A stretch of 60,000 nucleotides of DNA from Takakia lepidozioides (lineage: Eukaryota; Streptophyta; Takakiopsida; Takakiales; Takakiaceae). This document shows positions 10,061 to 22,395 of this stretch, piece after piece (position 1 is the first letter of the stretch; each line of letters starts with the position of its first letter). The notes under the pieces are model-generated. The model searched no databases. It had not been told where the DNA came from and worked only from the letters and a program-made list of their open reading frames with translations. The stretch covers positions 66,652,001 to 66,712,000 of the forward strand of contig CM060733.1 of assembly GCA_030704615.1 (NCBI GenBank), given 5' to 3'. A program made the position numbers and the translations under genes.

Positions 10061-11371
10061 AGAAAAAACGAAGGGCGCGGCGCCGACGTGCGACGCCTGG
10101 TGCTAGGTGTTCCTCATGCGTTACGTTTTACGGCGTTCTTGGAGGTTATTTTTTCCTCCAACTGTTTTACCTTTTTAAATAAATTTCCCAGGGCCACTGT
10201 CCCCTGTTATTTTTTTATAAAAAAAAATACCCTTCTCAGCTACCTTGTGAGGACAGGTCCATCTGAGGCAAGTTCTGAAATTGTGAGCCTTGAAAGCCTA
10301 GTCTACCTCGTCAGGTCGGATTACCTCGTGCGAATCCGAAGATAACGTAATTAGGTCACGAGACAACCAGGTTATCGACGAACGACATTCCAGTTCTCCG
10401 TCCGCTGACGCGGCGAATCGACGAAGGTTCTGATAAGGGATAGGATGTGAATGAATGTGGCGCAGGGTTCACGGAGAGGATGGATGTTGTGCATTGGATG
10501 GATGAAAATCTCAGCGAGAGAGAAGGCAGCGCTATCCGCCGTAGCCAGCACTGGCGGTCTGGGACCTCCACCACCACACAACCTTCGACTATCTTACTCT
10601 GCCGACCTTGTTCTCCCTTTTTTCCCCTTTCTCGAACATTTCCTGCTCTGCTGAAGGGTGTGTCTCGTATCGGGGAGAAGTTCTGTGGAGCTTGTCTCCG
10701 CAGCCAGGTAAAGTTGCTTGCTCGCCTCCAGCTCTGGTGCTTTTTGAATGCGCAAACTGTATGCTTGGACGGTTGAAATTCTTGGCATTATTCTCCACCC
10801 AATTCGATTCTAGCGTGGTTACCGACTACGCCACAGATTTCCGCAGTTATGTGTTGATGGGCATACTGGTGTGGGTCAAGTGTCCTTCACATTCCGGTGC
10901 TGATTAATTCTAAGGTAGCATTCTAGGCATTCGTATTCATCCATGTTTATGTCTCACAACACTTAGTTTATTTCTTATTGAAATCCTCGTGCAGGAACTG
11001 TGGGCAACACTAGATGCTGCAATTTACTCTCATTGTGTATTGACAATCATGGACAAGTGTGTCTTTTTTCTCCTCTATTCATAAACGCTCTGAAAGGTGC
11101 TTGAATATGAACTAGTTTAACCAGAGGTTTCGGTTAATCTCTTGAGGTTGCTCTGAATTGCTAAGTCGCTGGAGCTTGTGTACTTCCTCTAGTCATGGTC
11201 ATGCTGCTATTTCTCTCTGAGAGGTTTGCGAAGGAGGTGAGGGTTTATTGCAGTCACAGAAAAAAATTCTTAGATTACATCTGTTTCGTATCTCCAAACT
11301 AAATGTGGAACTGAGGATTTCACTTTTTTACCGGCATCATCATATCTCTAAGATTGAATCTTTTTCCCCAG

Positions 11372-14300
11372 GATGGCGTACTTTGCTCTTCCTGTCAGGG
11401 ACAGCACGATACACTTGCTGTCGAATGCTGCTTGGATACCAAGGCGAAGTCTTATCTCCTCAAGTGCCACCTCCAGGCCGCTTCTAGATTCACAAATCCC
11501 AAAGCCGCTCGGACGAGTTTATTCATCAAATTTTGTTTCGGACTGTAGGAGAATAGCGGGAAGGGCTTTAGCAGGCGCTGTAGCATCTCGAAGCGTGTTC
11601 ACAGCTGCCCTTGAAGGCAATGTTGCTGTTGAAGAACCTGCAACTGAGGTGTCCCAAGTGGAAGAGAGCTCCGCAGAGGAACAAGTGCCCGAGACAGTTG
11701 GGGACACGGAAGAAGAGGGGCCTTCAACTCTAGCTAGTTCTTCTGAACAGCAGTCATCGCCAAAAAAGTCCATCCGTCCGAAGAAGACCAAGGGTGTCAC
11801 CGTTCCAAATGAGGATTTGGTTCCAGGTGCAACTTTCACAGGGATAGTGCGGGCTGTTCAAAACTATGGTGCATTTATTGATATCGGGGCATTCACCGAT
11901 GGGCTTGTCCATATTTCCCAACTGAGTTCAACCTATGTCAGAGTAGTCCAGGACATTGTTTCTGTGGGACAGCAAGTAACCGTGAGAGTAATAGAGCTGG
12001 ATGCACCAGCAGGGCGCATTGCACTAACAATGCGCGACAGAGATGCTGAGGAACGACAAAAGCAAATCGAGATGGAAGCAGTGGGTGAGGGTGGAGTGGC
12101 TTCTGGGGTACAAGAGGGTGATGGTGGAAAACTTATGAATAGAGGCAAGATTGCTGGAAGAGGATCTACTGTGAGGAGCAACCGGGATGAGACAAAGAAG
12201 GTAGTACCTGCACCAAATTATGCCTTCATATACACCTAACTAAAACTTCATCAAGGAAGTCAGATGGAAACACCTTGCATCCAACTGTTTAAGACTACCC
12301 AGGCCTCAAAAGACCCGAGGTCCTGTAATAAATGCATCTTCAAGACATACTGTTCATTTTCCAGTAAAATGGATGTCTAACATACAGTTCTGCTTGCTTC
12401 GCCATGACCATGGGAGTTTGTGAGGATATTTGTGTGATATATTTTAGATGTGCTTGTACTGATGATCAAGAAATGGTATGCAGTATTTCTCTCTGTTCAC
12501 TTACTTCAGACTCAGAGCACACATTTCAGCTAACTTGTGTCATGTCTCAATTCTTGCCTCATGCATTTTTAAGGTTACCAAGCTTCAAAAGGGTCAAGAA
12601 GTGCAAGGTACAGTGAAAAACTTGATCAGGAATGGGGCGTTTGTGGAACTGCCTGATGGCGAGGAAGGCTTCATTCGGGGATCGGAGATTGTGGCGGGTG
12701 GTGAGAATGTGGCCATGGAGACTCTGTTGCATCCAGGGCAGCAGGTAACTGTGCGTGTGCTAAAGATTGACAAGGGGAAGATCAACCTGACAATGAAGGC
12801 TGAAGTTGACATGAAAAGTATCAACAAATCCATCAACAAAAATGCAGAGGGTGGTGCTGCAAACCCCTTTGAGCTTGCATTCCGAAGTGCGAATTTGTTT
12901 CCTAGTGTAGCTGAAAGCACACTGGAAGAAACAAAGGAAGAAACTTCATTGGTTCCAGAGGAGCAAACTGTGACAGAGTTTGCAGAGGCAATTGAAGGGG
13001 TGGTGGAGGCAGCTGAGGTTGCCCAAGGTGTGCCCAGATACTTACATTTCGCATTTGCAGTGGTTCAATCTTGTTTGTATGTGTTGTTCAAAATGCTTTG
13101 CATGTGCACTACTCTCTTAGAGCTGCAGAGAGACAAATTGCTGGTTTGGGCGCCCTTGGCGATATCAATCTCAACCCGAGTTTGTGAGAGTGGCTGCTGA
13201 GTTGTCTTAGCACTAGTGGCCTTTCTGGTTCGAGCATTTCAAGTCAAGCACTGGGTTATTTGGTTCATGTCTATTTCTTATACTTACCAAAATGTTTTCT
13301 TCGCTGCCAAGGGGCTGCAACGTTGGATATCCTTTTTGTAAGGTGTTACCATTACACTAGATGGTGACACAGAAAAACCCATCCTAAGGTGGTTGTCACT
13401 AGTTGATACTCACCTATTAGCTTGCTATGCAGCTCTTAAAACTGCTACTGTGCCAAATCCCTGTGGCAGAGGAATTGACTGTCCTTGAGATGAAAACAGA
13501 TGCTGTACTAGAAGGAAAGCAAGAGGAATTACCTACACCAGCACCAAATGAGGAGGCAGATGTTGTTCCAGAAGTCTCAGTGGCCCCAGTGGTAGATAAA
13601 CTAGAGGATCAGGAATCTGTTCCTGATGCAGCAGTGACCAGTTCATCAGTGCAGCTTGAACAATCTCCAAGGTTTGGCTCTCATTTCTCAAGTTTATGTT
13701 TTACTGGGGTGTTGCCTCATCTTAATGTGGACTCATCAAGTCAAATGCTAGGCTATGTCTGCAGAGCTTCTCTCTCAAGGTCTCCTCTTCTCTCTTTTCT
13801 GCCTGCCTATGTGATGATTGTCATCCTTGCTGTCAAGCTTTCCTGTTGAATTATATGCCATAGTGTGCCATGTGTTTGAAGCAAGGGATAGTGCCTTCTG
13901 TAAGGTTCATTGGGCATACAAGAAGAATGGGACCAGAGCAATCATGTACAGACATATAATGCTCATGATGTTGGATCATATCAGAGTAAGTCTTGGCATC
14001 AGGTGTACACTTCAGTAGTTAACCAGTCATTAGAACTTTCTTCAAGTTGTTGGTCTTTGTTATTGCAGTGTAGTGGAAGTGTCAGATGCCATTCCATTGA
14101 CAGTGGAGCCAGTGGAGGAGGTCATCCCTGAAGCCTCTACTGCTGTCCCTATCACAGAGGAATCTTTAGAGCCGGAAACCACCACAGCTGTGTCACCCTC
14201 TGAATCGCTGGCCACTACTCCTCTGCCAGAAACAGAACCGGAGGTCTTCCCCACTTTGGAAGCTGAATCTGACACAGAAGCTTCTGCGTTATCCCCAACA

Positions 14301-17300
14301 GAAACCCCTCTGGCAGAAGTGGAGGATCCTGTCACTGCCGAGTTAGTGGAGTCTCCTGTTGCAGAGCCTTTGGTGGCTGAGGAAGCAGCAACAGAACCGG
14401 AGTCCATCCTCACCTTGGATGCAGCTCCTGAGGTGTCCCCAGAAGAAACCCCTCTGGCAGTGGAAAATGACGTCCCTGCAGAAGCAGTAGCGGAGTCTTC
14501 TGAAACACTTGTGGCTGAGGAAGCAGCAACAGAGCCGGTGTTCATCCCCACCTTGGATACAGCTCCTGAGTTGTCCCCAGCAGAAATCCCTTTGGCAGCT
14601 GTGGAAAATCCCATCAATGCTGAACCAGTAGCGCACGCTCCTGTTGCTGAGAAACAGGCAGGTACCGAGGGAGCTTCTGCCACCCCCTCTGCATCTGTGG
14701 TGAAAGAATTAAGAGAGAGAACAGGGGCAGGCATGATGGATTGCAAAAAGGCTCTTGTTGCATGCGGCAATGATGTGGAGAAGGCTGTTGAGTTCTTGCG
14801 GAAAAAGGGTTTGGCCAGTGCGGATAAGAAAGCAAGTAGGGTGGCTGCTGAGGGCCTGGTTGGAAGCTATATTCATGATGGGCGCATTGGCGTATTAGTT
14901 GAGGTGAATTGTGAGACGGACTTTGTGTCTCGGGGCGAGCGATTCAAGGAGCTCGTGGCAGACGTGGGCATGCAAGTGGTCGCCTGCCCACTGGTCTGTG
15001 TCAATTTCTATCTTGAAGTTTTCAATGGTTTTACTTGGGAAGAGATGGACAGCTTGACAAACTTACAGAGGACAAACAGCATGTTTCACCCATGCTTGAC
15101 TTGGCCTTGTTGAAAATTAGTTTGAAGGAGGGAAAAAATATTTTTCATGTTCAACAGGAGGCCCAGAGAGAGAGAGAGAGAGAGAGTGATTGCCATGGCC
15201 TCGTCACAATAAACCCAGTGAGAGTATTGCTTCAGTGGGAAGAGAAAGAGACAGTGGATATGGGAGGTGCAGGGTGGAGGAGTTTGAATCCAGTAACATT
15301 TCACATTTAAATCTTCCCATTCTTGGCTCCAATTTTGAGCAGGTTCAAGCCTGCCGCTAAATGAACATACATCTCTGTGCAGGTGCAAGTCGTGAGTGTG
15401 GATGATGTCCCTGCTGACATAGTTACAAAGGAGAAGGAGATTGAGTCAGGGAAAGAGGATCTTGCAAATAAGCCCCCACAAATCCGTGAGAAAATCGTTG
15501 ACGGGCGGGTGGCCAAGAGACTGTGTGAGCTGGCGCTCCTGGAGCAGGCCTACATCCGTGATGACAAAGTGTTGGTGAAGGACCTGGTGAAGCAAACAAT
15601 TGCTGGGCTGGGTGAGAAAATCCAGGTGTGGTAGTCAAAGGCCTTTTATCATATTGCCACCAGGAATCTCATTGACATGCAATGGCACTCACCTGTTTTG
15701 ATTTTTAGGAGCCCTTTTTGGTCCAGCTAAATGAGTGACACCCCAAGTATGAATGTCCTCATTTGTTCTTGTTGATCAAAGTAATCAGCATGGGAGCCAC
15801 AATGGAATGTGCTAGAGCAGTTGGTTGTCATGGGGCAGGACGTTTTTCTTGAGAGTCCATCTTTGCAGAAGATGTTCAGAACTAAAAAATTGGTGTTTTA
15901 GCTCATATATGCCTATGACAAGCTGCACTAGCAGCAGACCTGGAAGGTGTCTTTCCACCAAATTTTCCATAGATAAGCGATGACCATTGACGAAATCAAC
16001 CTCGATCACCGTATTAGAATCTTTTTTCTGCAAAATGCAATGGCCATACTGACAGTGCTTGTAGAATTAATATTGAGTTTACGGGTGCAGAGGGCTTGAT
16101 GATCCTGTCTTTGTCCACTGTTGCCCTATTGAAAGTACAGATTACTGTGGTGACAATATCATCAAACAACTCTGACCTGCAGGTTGCTTTTCAACTTTTG
16201 ATTGTACAGGTTCGGCGGTTCGTCCGGTATAAGCTTGGAGAGGGAATTCAGAAGAAGGTATCGGACTTTGCTGCGGAAGTGGCGGCCCAGACAGAGGCAA
16301 ATGCATCTCCAAAACCGGCATCAGAGCCTGCAAGGGTTGAGGAAGAGAAGAAAGAGGCGGATGTTCCAAAGGTTGGTGTTTGCTTGTGTCCAGAATCCCT
16401 TGGGTATCACAGAGTGCCACTGCTATGAGAAAGCAAACAGCAGCTGTGCTACCCTGGTCTGACTTAGGGCATGCAGGTCATCATTCAACCTCTTAATTCT
16501 AGCATCACCATATGTCATGAAAAAGTTTGTGCGGCGCTCCTCACTGCATGGAAATTGGATCTCTCTTTAGGGTGTGTAGAAATCCTTGTTTTCAGTGAAT
16601 CAGCTTTTCTTAGGGAAGACTCAGGCCAAGCTCAGGCCATCATTTATCTTTCACTCTGTCATCTATGTTGTCAGGTGGCTGTGTCTGCCTCCCTGGTGAA
16701 GGATCTTAGAGATGCCACTGGAGCCGGCATGATGGACTGCAAAAAGGCCCTTGCAACATGTGCAAATGACCTAGAAAAAGCAACAGAGTTTTTGCGGAAA
16801 AAAGGTTTGGCAAGTGCAGAAAAGAAGGCTAGCCGGGTGGCTGCTGAAGGCCTTCTTGGCAGCTACATCCACGACGGGCACATTGGCGTCTTGGTTGAGG
16901 TCAATTGTGAGACAGATTTTGTTGCAAGGGGAGAAGCATTCAAAGAGCTTGTGTCAGATATGGGGATGCAAATAGCAGCTTGTCCACTGGTGAGTGATTA
17001 TGTGTTTATACATTGCTGGCAATCAGCTGTTTCATTTGTTAAACACATGATAGGGAACCAGGCAAGTCTGATCCACCTCAAGCTAATCGGATATAACCTT
17101 TTCGCAGGTGCAATATGTGAGCATTGATGAGATCTCTCCTGAGATTGCCGAAAAGGAAAAGGAGATTGAGCTAGGGAAAGAAGACTTGGCCAGCAAGCCG
17201 GAGAAAATGCGTGGCAAGATTGTGGAGGGTCGAGTAGCCAAGCGACTTGCCGAGCTTGCACTGCTGGAGCAGCCCTTCATCCGCAACGACAAAATATTAG

Positions 17301-17449
17301 TGAAGGATCTGGTGAAGCAGACCATTGCTTCTTTGGGTGAAAACATTCAAATCCGGAGGTTTGTGAGATTCAATTTAGGGGAGGGCATAGAGAAGAGGTC
17401 TGTTGATTTTGCAGCTGAGGTTGCTGCTCAAACTGGGGCTAATGCCTAG
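11372..17449 (+). CDS. PETs: Chloroplast polyprotein of EF-Ts (PETs), S1-S1-EFTs-EFTs
   Basis: Eight exons join in frame: 11373-12200, 12574-13027, 13470-13671, 14069-14993, 15383-15625, 16210-16371, 16675-16989, 17108-17449 (1,156 residues). The first 60-80 residues are Ser/Arg/Ala-rich and look like a plastid transit peptide. S1 RNA-binding domains lie at about 145-222 ([20 protein letters not shown]) and 280-352 ([20 protein letters not shown]). A Glu/Pro/Ala-rich linker of about 350 residues follows, then EF-Ts modules at about 702-905 and 940-1156, each with [21 protein letters not shown] and [10 protein letters not shown]-Ts recycles EF-Tu-GDP to EF-Tu-GTP in plastid translation; in Chlamydomonas the precursor yields both a ribosomal S1-type protein and free EF-Ts. 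ATG 11373 follows an acceptor (CCCCAG) by one base, so a 5' UTR intron is likely. No inactivating change seen. Arabidopsis PETs is shorter; the linker explains much of this. Confidence 0.93.
14069..14690 (+). repeat. In-frame repeats in the PETs acidic linker
   Basis: Exon 4 of PETs opens with an Ala/Glu/Pro/Thr/Val-rich linker in which a unit of about 45-50 residues is present roughly three times. Two copies start with [10 protein letters not shown] and continue through a TLDxAPExSPxExPLA block; an earlier, more diverged one has [20 protein letters not shown]. The pattern looks like internal duplication of a disordered spacer before the first EF-Ts module. It may mark the region where the polyprotein is cleaved, but no site is evident. 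Confidence 0.7.
15165..15186. repeat. (AG)n microsatellite in PETs intron 4
   Basis: Eleven AG dinucleotides in a row sit in the intron between exons 4 and 5. They are outside the splice signals at both ends. Confidence 0.9.
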
Positions 17450-18127
17450 AGGAAGATGTCAAAAGGCGCAAGAAGAGCGAGACTTAGAAAAGCACCGAGG
17501 GTGGTTCAATTTTAAAGCTTTGTGGAGAGTCTGTAGATTAGACATTCGTTGTATCTGTTGCCATCATGCGGCGCTAGTATAATGGTAGGACATGAAATTT
17601 ATGCTGTATGCATTTTGGGTGGAGGGATCCATACTTGTTCAAAGGGCTCATATTTGAATCACTGACGCATCCTCACCCTCTTGGTGGGTGTTTCCATGGT
17701 TGTAAAAGTCTGTTGTGGGTGTTGTGTTGTTTGGTCAGCCATTCCTGTTCAATGGGCACTACAACAAAGGTTTCTTTGACTGGATCTGACTAGTGCAAGT
17801 CAACTGAACCAAACTGAACATTTGACTACGAAGTCAATTCAGGCAAGTTGCTTGATCACTGGTTAAACGGGCATGTTCTCATGGATACGATTGTATGCCT
17901 CTCAAAATTTTAGTTGGGTAGGAAATTTTAACCCTAATCATAGTGCAATTATGGTTTATGAGACCCACGAAGGTGAAAGTTGTTTGATTTTTTGATTCAT
18001 CAACAGGGACCCCTCGAGGTACTGGTCAGACAAATCAAAAAATTAAATTACTTGATTGAATTCCCTTACTAAAAGGAGAGACATTGCTTAGTGGTTGCCT
18101 TTAACCTTATGGAGGTTGGGGAACGTG
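17450..18127. other. PETs 3' flank, no gene seen
   Basis: This stretch follows the PETs stop codon and should contain its 3' UTR. I see no clear AATAAA signal and no supported ORF; an ORF at 17608-17793 has no recognisable content. The right edge is the left flank of the MITE candidate. Confidence 0.5.
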
Positions 18128-18693
18128 AGTGTTGGGCGGTCATTTGAATTTCTCTCTAATACCCGGCGGTTACCTATCCAGTTATATGTATATATGACCG
18201 GCGAACGTGAAAAAATGAAGTAACCGGTCCAGTTAGGAACCGGCGGAGGTCTCAAAGACTTAAATAAGCATTTGTAGACAGACTCTAGTGGAATACACCT
18301 TCCCCTTAAACTAAGGCAGGAAGGGTATCATCCTTGCATCATTTACATGACAATAGAGGCCATTTACTGCCTTACCATAGGAGAAAATCATCCAACATTT
18401 GAACCCGTAAGCTAGCCGATAAGCTTGCTGACTATTGTCTATTTCTCAGCTGCAATTCACTACTGCCTATGCTCTATTCAAATAACCGAGCAAAAAGCCT
18501 CTTAAAGAACCGCCCAATACCCGTGGTTATTTGATGAAAACCGTCGGTTATTTGAGGTTCTTGCAAGTAACCGTAACCGGTAGGTTATATCTAGCCATAA
18601 AAAATTTAATAATTGCAACCGCAGGATAGTTTTCTAAAATTTGAAGCAACCGGAACCGCCGATTATGAAAAAATCAAATAACCGCCCAACAGT
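18128..18693. mobile_element. MITE candidate with 27-bp inverted ends and 9-bp target duplication
   Basis: The left end begins AGTGTTGGGCGGTCATTTGA and the right end, read on the opposite strand, begins ACTGTTGGGCGGTTATTTGA. Over 27 bp the two match at 23 positions. Immediately outside are GGGAACGTG (18119-18127) and GGTAACGTG (18694-18702), a 9-bp direct repeat with one mismatch. The interior is non-coding and full of AACCG/CGGTT words. Size and target duplication length fit a Mutator-like MITE, though an 8-bp hAT-type reading is possible. Confidence 0.65.
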
Positions 18694-18702
18694 GGTAACG
18701 TG

Positions 18703-20259
18703 TGAGCACAAAGGCATATTCCAAATATTCCAAAAGATTCTGGAGAATATGCGATGGCGGAACCAAAATGCGCTCACGCGGTAAGAAATACGAAACTATC
18801 TGAAAACCATGCTCACGCGAAAAAATTCATGAAATCAATCGTCCAAAGGTTAACTCGCGTGAGCACAAAGACCCACAAATATATTTGCCAGAACTCAAAG
18901 ACCAGCGCACGTAAACAATGTGGCATTTGGTAACATTGTGTATAGAACATCCCCAAGAACCACCCAAAAAATGGGTTTCGCCAGCAAAACGCAAACGGTT
19001 TTTGCCAACGAAACTTGTATTTTCGCCAGCGAAACTTGGGTCATCGGTGAAATTGGGGTTTGGTTTTTATTATTTTCTTAAAGGTTTCTCCCTTTCAAGC
19101 TCCTTCTATATGTTTAAGCTTATATTTAGACACCATGGAGCCCCTATTAACGTTTATTATATGTATCGAAGACATATCACGCAACGATGTTTTTGTGCTC
19201 ATGCCATACCAATCTCCCGCTTATGTACCTTCAACCAAAGTATATGAGATGTTTTGAGCAAACTCATATTAACCCTCTATTCGAATCTATTCTAATCTAA
19301 TCCATCACTGTATTCACTCATTTCTACTCACTCTATTAATTAATATAGCTATGGTCCAATTTGTTTTTGGGCCCCTGGAGAGAGCCCACTAAATACTAAC
19401 TAAAGTACTTACTATACTGTATAAGTAATAAGGTGAGCACCTCTTTATATAGCCTTGGGAGGCAGTGGGCCTCACCCGTGAGGCAGTGGTGGAGCCTTCC
19501 AGAAGACCCCCCACGTGTCCTACTCTACATGAACCCACCCCCCTATTTGACACGTGTCTAGTAATTGCACCCCCCTAAAAACTCTAATCTGAGCCCACCA
19601 TTGGCTGTTCCAATGGTGTGCCTATTTTCTTACCTTTCATAAATTAAACATTGTCTCCCCCTCATTCTAGGTGTCCCTCCAGCCCGGGCCCACCTCTCCA
19701 CTCATCAAGCCCCCCTTATTCCCTCTCATATGCTTGTCCTCCCCCTCCTTTTCCACCCGCCCCTCCACTTATCTTCTTACTGGCTGAATTTTTTTGAAAT
19801 GAAACTTGGGCTACATATATCCCAAAAATAAATTTATAATGCTATATATATAGCTGTTACTGGAAAATTATTTCTTAGAAAAGTACGCCTAAAAACTAGG
19901 TGTGACACACACTTTGGCCCTGCCACTTATCTAGGCAAGAGATAAATTAATAAACATTTCTACATGGTTCACCTTTGGCCTATCTGTCGGAATGATTGGA
20001 AACATTTATGTATTTATGTTACTTTTTTTCTTTTCTTTCTTAAGCAGGGGGCTTATTTGGAATTATTGATGGGGGAAAAAAATTATAGCCTGATTACACC
20101 ATAAGGCACACACGCCGTAGTCAATGATCGATGAACAAGACCCCTTGATAGAAGATGGACCAAACCCAAGCATGATGCCCGACAGAATGAACGACTCTCG
20201 AATGAAACGTATTAGAATGTTTTAGAATTCATATGTATTTTGACAAAAAATTATTTAAT
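18703..20259. other. Gene-free AT-rich intergenic DNA
   Basis: The left part (18700-18900) repeats the word GCTCACGCG/CGCGTGAGC several times. The remainder is AT-rich with C-rich patches near 19500-19770. Short ORFs near 18918-19257 overlap in two frames and carry no recognisable motif. No RNA gene seen. Confidence 0.5.
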
Positions 20260-20265
20260 TGAGAG

Positions 20266-20560
20266 TATGTGCCCAACTGGACCCACTCAAGTTTTAAGGT
20301 ACTTATGGTCATACCATGCAACCAAATCCAAACTAATAATCCATAGTAATAAACTCATAAATATCTCCATTCATCCATCAATGGAACAAAAGGAACCTGT
20401 GCCTAGTTGGTACCCTCTCAAGATAAAAGGTACCTAAGGTCCTTCAATGCAATGCATAGTCACATTTACCAATGGAACACATAGGGAATATAAAGATCAT
20501 GTACCCAATTGGGACCCACTCATTTTATAAGAAGGTACCTAAGGTCCTTCAATGGCCTCT
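20266..20560. repeat. Three diverged copies of a unit of about 105-130 bp
   Basis: Copies begin at about 20266 (GTGCCCAACTGGACCCACTC), 20398 (GTGCCTAGTTGGTACCCTCT) and 20502 (GTACCCAATTGGGACCCACT). Each runs into a GGTACYTAWGGTC word, followed in the last two by CTTCAATG. Non-coding. Confidence 0.65.
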
Positions 20561-20599
20561 CATTTTACAATATTAGGGTCTTGAATGCAAGCGTGCAAG

Positions 20600-21500
20600 A
20601 AGGACGGTGGGCCCGTCGTTCGGACGAGGGGCACCCTCCCACCCGCGCCCACCCGCTCGCCGTTGCCCCGGCCGGGGTCCGTTGCCCGGCCGGTCCGCTG
20701 CGGCTAGTCCGCTGGGGCAAGCCTAGCTCTTGCGTCCGCTGCCATCCAGTCCGCTCCCGCCGCAAGATCTGGGCCGTCCAGGAGGAATCCCATCCTAGCC
20801 CTCCAATTTAGGGCATTATCTCCGGATTGCCATTAGTATCTCTCTCTTTGTTGTACGAAACTGTAGTGCGTGCCCGCTGCGTTGCCTCGCACAGTGTTCG
20901 TCTCTCCGTGTTTTCATGACATTGTAATGATGTGGAAGGGCAGGAGAGGAGTCGGAGCCCTAAGCCACCATCGTGCATATGCTTCCACTATTTTCGTCAT
21001 CTTTTTGTTGCTGGCAGGCCCGTTTTTGGCGATTAAATTGTACATGTAAATTGTACATGTTTTGCCCACTTGGTTTGTGTGTCCGGTCATCGCAAAATGG
21101 CCACTGTGTTGTAAGGGTTTATTCCAATGGGCGGACTGATTACAAGCCTACCTAAATAGGACCTTAGTAAACATTTGGGATATGGTGTCCTTCAATTTTA
21201 TAATTATTCATGTTGTGCTGGAAGCATCCGTCAGTCAGATCATCTCTTCAGTTTGGAACGGTAACCATGGGGAAGATGATAGTGAAAATCGCTGGAGCAT
21301 ATGCACATGAGGGCGTGTAAAAACATTGCAGATTCAATATCTAGCGATGGACTGTTATCGTGTGTTTTGGCCAGAGTTATCGTGAGTCTGTCAATTGTGT
21401 CTTTTGGGCTGTGTTATCCTAAGTCTCTTGAACTGTCACACATTTCGAGTATGGGTCTCCTTGTAAAAAAGTCGGGTTTGACAGCCAATAGTTGTCGGCC
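20600..21500. other. GC-rich patch and intergenic DNA, no supported gene
   Basis: A strongly GC-rich patch (about 20600-20780, with CCGGCCGG words) could be a CpG island or promoter. ORFs on both strands there are composition artefacts. The following 700 bases have no recognisable coding content. Confidence 0.4.
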
Positions 21501-21509
21501 TGGATACCC

Positions 21510-22390
21510 ATATGACTGTTGCTTCATCAGTCTTGCTTCGTTAGTCTGCTAATCGGAGCCTCTTGGGGAGGCTATGTCATCACATCGGGGAGGAATATGT
21601 TCGTCCGTCTGTTGCGATGTTAGTCTCTCCTGATGACGGTCTTTTGGCGTATGTCTACGTTAGTCTGTTGTGTCAAACTGTGAAATCATGGAGCCGCGGC
21701 CAAAATGTGCTTGTACGACCTTGCGTCTCTGAGTCTGTTGTCCTGCCAGTCTGTTGGTCGTTAGTCTGTTGTGTCTGTTGCACCGTCAGTCTACTATGCC
21801 GGCAGCCTATTACAGAGGGCGACGGAACAATGACCATGTTGACCTGCCAGTCTGTTTTAGTCTTTTATAGTCTGTTACGTCGTCAGCCTGTTGCAGTCGG
21901 GTGGACCTGCATAGTGAATTACCGGATTCCGTGGGGTACTCGGTCTGCTGTACTCGGTCTGCTGTGCACGAGGTCTATGAGACCTAATAAATGCACCGAC
22001 AGCGGTGGCGGCGCCAATCATTGCACGCCACGTCGTGCCGTCGGCAACTGCATGTGCGCTCTGCTGTCAACTTCAACTTCAACTTCGCCTTCCCGCCGGT
22101 GTTGTGGTCTCCTTCTGTCTCAACGTCCGTCTTTCTTGCGCAGACTTGTTTCAGTCCGCGCGCAGATGTGGAGAGTCCTCTTAGACCCCAACAGTCGTCA
22201 GAGACCGTTGCTCCCATAGCCCGTTGCGTTCGTCGTCTTCTACTGTGTACTTGTCATTTTGGTTCTCGCTTCTCATTCTGTCCTCGAATGTAGTGTTTGT
22301 CCTCGCCGCTCCTTGCTGTTTTTCTTTTCCTCCGTTCTTTGCAGTTCTCTCGCATTGTTGGGCCATCTGGCTTTGTCTTTTGTGTTGTAC
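21510..22390. repeat. AGTCTGYTG-motif-rich leader of the zinc-finger locus
   Basis: The word AGTCTGTTG or a one-base variant occurs more than ten times between 21510 and 21970, on the plus strand, at irregular spacing. Examples are TAGTCTGTTGTGT, GAGTCTGTTGTCC and GGTCTGCTGT. The same family of words, including the complement CAGCAGACT/CAGCAGACC, appears on the far side of the CACTA element (28440-28930) and in the coding parts between. The rest of the stretch is C/T-rich and ends in an acceptor-like TTGTACAG just before 22391. Confidence 0.7.
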
Positions 22391-22395
22391 AGGCG

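Noticed and set aside
21563-22219. 218-aa plus-strand ORF
   Set aside because: It is the translation of the AGTCTGTTG motif array, with Cys/Leu/Val repeats and no domain.
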